DNA from: Anaeromyces robustus
Taxonomy: Eukaryota > Neocallimastigomycota > Neocallimastigomycetes > Neocallimastigales > Neocallimastigaceae
NCBI GenBank assembly: GCA_002104895.1
Contig: MCFG01000047.1
Span: 1-12,500 of the forward strand
Direction: 5' to 3'
DNA length: 12,500 bases
Positions 9,706 through 12,500 of the stretch are shown in pieces (positions within the stretch are counted from its first letter, which is position 1; every line of letters starts with the position of its first letter). Both the position numbers and the translations under genes were made by a program. The notes below the pieces were generated by a model, which saw only the letters and a list, made by a program, of their open reading frames with translations, searched no databases and was not told where the DNA came from.

Positions 9706-10340
9706 AAAATCATAGGTAAAGGTGAATATACAACTCAACTAGTTTATTTAAACTTTTTTAAAAAAAAAAAAATCATAATATATTTATAATAATATACATC
9801 AAATATAAACAAATATTAAATCTTTTCAACAATAATTTTTTTTTTTTGGATATAGATAATTATTAAACTGGTTTTTTTTTTTTAAAGAATTTTCATAAAA
9901 ATTAAAAGTTATAAATAATAATAAAATAATAAAAAATACAATATATAATATATAATATAATTTATGAAGTATATCTATTTTATATCATTTTCATACAAAA
10001 ATTCAAAAAAAATGTACCATTTAAATTTTGAAATCAATTTAAAATACAATTCAATAATTATAAATGACTATATATTTTTCTATTAGTTCAGATTCAAATC
10101 TTTTTTTTTTTTAAAAAAAAAATATTATTTTTAATAAAATAATTATATATAAAATATTTTTTTTAATAAATATATAGAGAAAGATATAATAAAATTAAAA
10201 TACTCAAATAATATATATTTTTATACCATATTTTATGCTAACGATATTTTCAATTATAATATATAATTTAATATATTTTTAATTTTATATATATAAAAAT
10301 TTATAATAAAACTATATTAATATCATAAATATATTATATT

Positions 10341-10415
10341 ATGAAAAAAACAAAAAATAAAAACAATGTATATGTATATCTTATTATTTTTATTATTAAT
10401 TTTATATTAAGATGA
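10341..10415 (+). promoter_or_regulatory. Two upstream ORFs abutting the U1-70K start
   Basis: One uORF starts with ATG at 10341 and ends with TGA at 10413-10415, overlapping the main ATG as ATGA. A second, in another frame, starts at 10366, codes for 14 residues and ends with TAA at 10408-10410, one base before the main ATG. If the mRNA leader reaches this far, either could lower or tune translation of U1-70K. The transcription start is unknown, so this is inference. Confidence 0.35.
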
Positions 10416-12171
10416 AGGATTCATTACCACCAAATTTATTATCATTATTTGCAGCTCGTCCACCTCTAAATTTTTTACCACCAGTTGATCGTGATTTTTC
10501 AAGAAGAACAGGACCAATTATTTCAGGAGTTGCTCAATTTTTAGATAGATGTAAAAATCATGATGTTGACTATAAACCATCAGAATCCATTGAAGAATTA
10601 AAACAAAAAAAGGTAAAAATAATATATATATATATTAATTTTAAATATATATATAATATTTAATATATAATATTTAATATATAATATTTAATTTAATTTA
10701 GTAGTTAGTTTTTATAATATATATATTTTTTTTCTTTAAAATTCTTTTTTTAAATCAAAATGTTACATAGAAATTTTATAATAAAATATAAAATATTTTT
10801 TAATTAAATAAAAATCATATCAAGATTCTAATATTAACTATGTATAATCCCTCTTTTTTTTTTATACTATTATTAATATATTTTTATTTTTAATAATATA
10901 ATCATAATCATTTAATATAATAATATATATATACAGTTGGCAGAAAAAAAAGCTAAAGTAGAAGAACATTTAGCAAAAGAATTAGAAAAATGGTCACCTT
11001 CTACTAATGAAAAAATAAAATCTGATCCATATAAAACTTTATTCGTTGCTAGAATTGTAAATATATTCTTTTCTTCTTATACCTTCTTACCTAAAATATA
11101 TATATCTTAATTATATATATAAATATTTGTATTTATTAATAAAAAAAAATTATTATAATTTTGTAATTATTAATTCATTTGTTATATTTTTTTTCTTTTC
11201 ATCTATATATATAAATAAATATATATTTTATTATAATATATATATAATGTATTGATTTAAAATACAATTTATATTTATGGCAAATTATAGAATTATGAAA
11301 CTTCAGAAAAACAATTAAAAAGACATTTCGAAATTTATGGTCAAATAAAATCTGTAAATATTATAAAATAATAATAATAATAAAATTAATATTAATTGAT
11401 TATTATATATATAAAAATTTTCCTTTTAAAAGTATATTATTATTTATATTAACTTCCTATTCATTTATTCTATTTTTTTTTTATCATATATATACATAAT
11501 ATTATATAATTATTTATATATATATTATATTATTATTATTATTATTATTACTATTGTTATTTTTATTATATATAATATATTTCCATATACAAACATATTT
11601 ATACATTATACATATTAAATATAATAAAATATATATTTATATATATTAGATACAAATGGTTTATGATTTAAACGGAAAACCAAGAGGTTATGCTTTTATT
11701 GAATATGAAAGAGAAAAAGATTTAAAAGCAGCTTATAAAGATGCAGATGGTATGAAAATTGATTTAAGACGTGTATTAGTTGATGTTGAAAGAGGTAGAA
11801 CTGTTAAAGGATGGAAACCTCGTAGACTTGGAGGAGGTCTTGGTAATACTAGATTAGGAGGACCAGAAGTAAATCAAAAGTATAGTGGTAGAGTTTCAAG
11901 TTCAGATAGAAGTGAAAGTCATCATGATCGAGACAGAAGAGATAGAGACAGAGATAGAGACAGAGATAGAGACAGAGACAGATATAGTAGAAGAAGTAGT
12001 AGAGATAGGGATAGAGACAGAGATAGAGATAGAGATAGAGAATCAAGACGTGACAGAGATCGTGATCGTGATCGTCGTGATCGTGACCGTGACCGTGACC
12101 GTGATCGTGATAGATACAGAGATAGGGATTACAGAAGAAGTAGAAGTCCACGTAGAGACAGAGATCGGTAA
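10412..12171 (+). CDS. SNRNP70: U1 small nuclear ribonucleoprotein 70 kDa protein (4 exons)
   Basis: Exons: 10412-10612, 10937-11056, 11291-11353, 11650-12171, giving 301 residues plus stop. All introns are phase 0 with GTAAA donors. U1-70K binds stem-loop I of U1 snRNA and helps the U1 snRNP recognise 5' splice sites in the nucleus. The N-terminus carries the family motif [20 protein letters not shown] (5-24), which in known structures wraps the Sm core and reaches U1-C. A charged helix (about 60-90) leads into the RRM: RNP2 LFVARI at 102-107 and RNP1 RGYAFIEY at 140-147. The block [20 protein letters not shown] and the GGGLG stretch that follow are hallmark U1-70K sequence. From 221 to the end the protein is Arg-Asp repeats with RS dipeptides (RRSRSPRR). 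Length is close to yeast Snp1 (300) and shorter than human (437). The stop codon lies in CGGTAAAT, which looks like a donor, but no AG acceptor follows within the window, so the stop is accepted. Confidence 0.97.
11926..12168 (+). repeat. Hexanucleotide repeat encoding the Arg-Asp tail of U1-70K
   Basis: Degenerate GAYAGA hexamers (Asp-Arg) run from about 11926 to 12045. Then a block using CGT for Arg (GAYCGT) runs from 12049 to about 12111, and AGA returns to the end. The change of Arg codon inside one protein repeat suggests separate slippage expansions. The repeat contains no stops in any plus frame, which explains the overlapping spurious ORFs there. Confidence 0.85.
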
Positions 12172-12184
12172 ATTATTCAAAAAT

Positions 12185-12215
<31 letters not shown>

Positions 12216-12500
12216 ATGAAATAAAATAAAATATCCATAAAAATATATTAAATATATATACTTATATATATTTAAATATTTATTAATACAAATAATTTGT
12301 ATTAATAAATATATTCTTATATAAATTATTATTCTTTTTTATATATAAAACTAACCTCTCATTTTTTTTTCATTATATACATTATTTCTTATATACATTA
12401 CAATACCTATAATTATCATTAACTCCAATTTTATTATATATATATAATTATTTTTTATAAATATTAATACTTTATTCATATATTAATAACAATAATAACA
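12172..12500. other. 3' flank of U1-70K
   Basis: A/T-rich DNA with several AATAAA strings just after the stop (first at about 12182), any of which could direct polyadenylation. There is no AG dinucleotide in the interval, so a further U1-70K exon cannot be joined here. A C-containing patch at 12353-12435 includes TTATATACATTA twice (12373-12384 and 12389-12400). I see no gene in it. Confidence 0.7.

Larger units (their letters stand above)
8712..10411. promoter_or_regulatory. Divergent intergenic region between EMC10 and U1-70K
   Basis: The start codons of EMC10 (8711, minus) and U1-70K (10412, plus) face away from each other across 1.7 kb, so both promoters must lie here or in unseen 5' exons. 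No coding exon is supported. The DNA consists of A/T runs, AAAT repeats and a 25-T tract (9600-9624). The exceptions are an inverted repeat at 9641-9705 followed by a GC-richer patch at 9711-9752, and short upstream ORFs next to the U1-70K start. TATA boxes cannot be told from background. Confidence 0.7.

Noticed and set aside
11849-12151. Minus-strand His/Asp/Leu/Tyr-rich ORF
   Set aside because: Antisense shadow of the same repeat; the U1-70K frame has strong family similarity.
11885-12202. Plus-strand ORF rich in Glu/Ile/Thr, out of frame with U1-70K
   Set aside because: The hexanucleotide RD repeat has no stops in any plus frame; this is a shadow of the U1-70K tail.
12163-12500. A fifth U1-70K exon after a donor-like GGTAAAT at the stop codon
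   Set aside because: There is no AG acceptor from 12172 to the end of the window, and the 301-residue product already has a normal RS/RD tail.

Overview
This window comes from an extremely AT-rich nuclear eukaryotic genome. Three intron-split genes sit as small islands of higher GC in a sea of A/T homopolymers, (AAT)n, (AAAT)n and (TA)n repeats. The introns are short (135-516 bp). All but one start with GTAA, the exception being a GTAT donor, and all end in AG; coding exons favour A/T-ending codons. This fits an anaerobic gut fungus (Neocallimastigomycota) best. A dictyostelid or similar AT-rich protist is the main alternative and cannot be excluded from sequence alone. Nothing bacterial, viral or transposon-like is visible, and no rRNA, tRNA or CRISPR was seen.

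Layout. 1-2739 is non-coding, nearly pure A/T. 2740-5100 (+) is a six-exon gene for a 502-residue single-pass membrane protein that I do not recognise: signal peptide, Cys-containing ectodomain with a possible LRR-like stretch, Thr/Asn/Ser-rich stalk, one transmembrane helix, and a 210-residue low-complexity cytoplasmic tail. 5101-6684 is a convergent intergenic region with homopolymers and a duplicated 26-bp near-palindromic element. 6685-8711 (-) is a six-exon gene for EMC10, a subunit of the ER membrane protein insertase complex (207 residues). 8712-10411 is a divergent intergenic region that must hold the promoters of EMC10 and of the next gene. 10412-12171 (+) is a four-exon gene for the U1 snRNP 70 kDa protein (301 residues), with its RRM and an Arg-Asp/Arg-Ser tail. 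12172-12500 is 3' flank.

The three genes are not an operon and share no pathway. The loosest link is that EMC10 belongs to the machinery that inserts membrane proteins such as the one at 2740, while U1-70K helps recognise the GTAAGT-like donors that every gene here carries. No clear new multi-gene system is present. The items most worth a second look are the unrecognised receptor-like protein, an exon-like copy of the EMC10 N-terminus buried in its first intron, upstream ORFs abutting the U1-70K start codon, and small compositional islands in otherwise featureless DNA.
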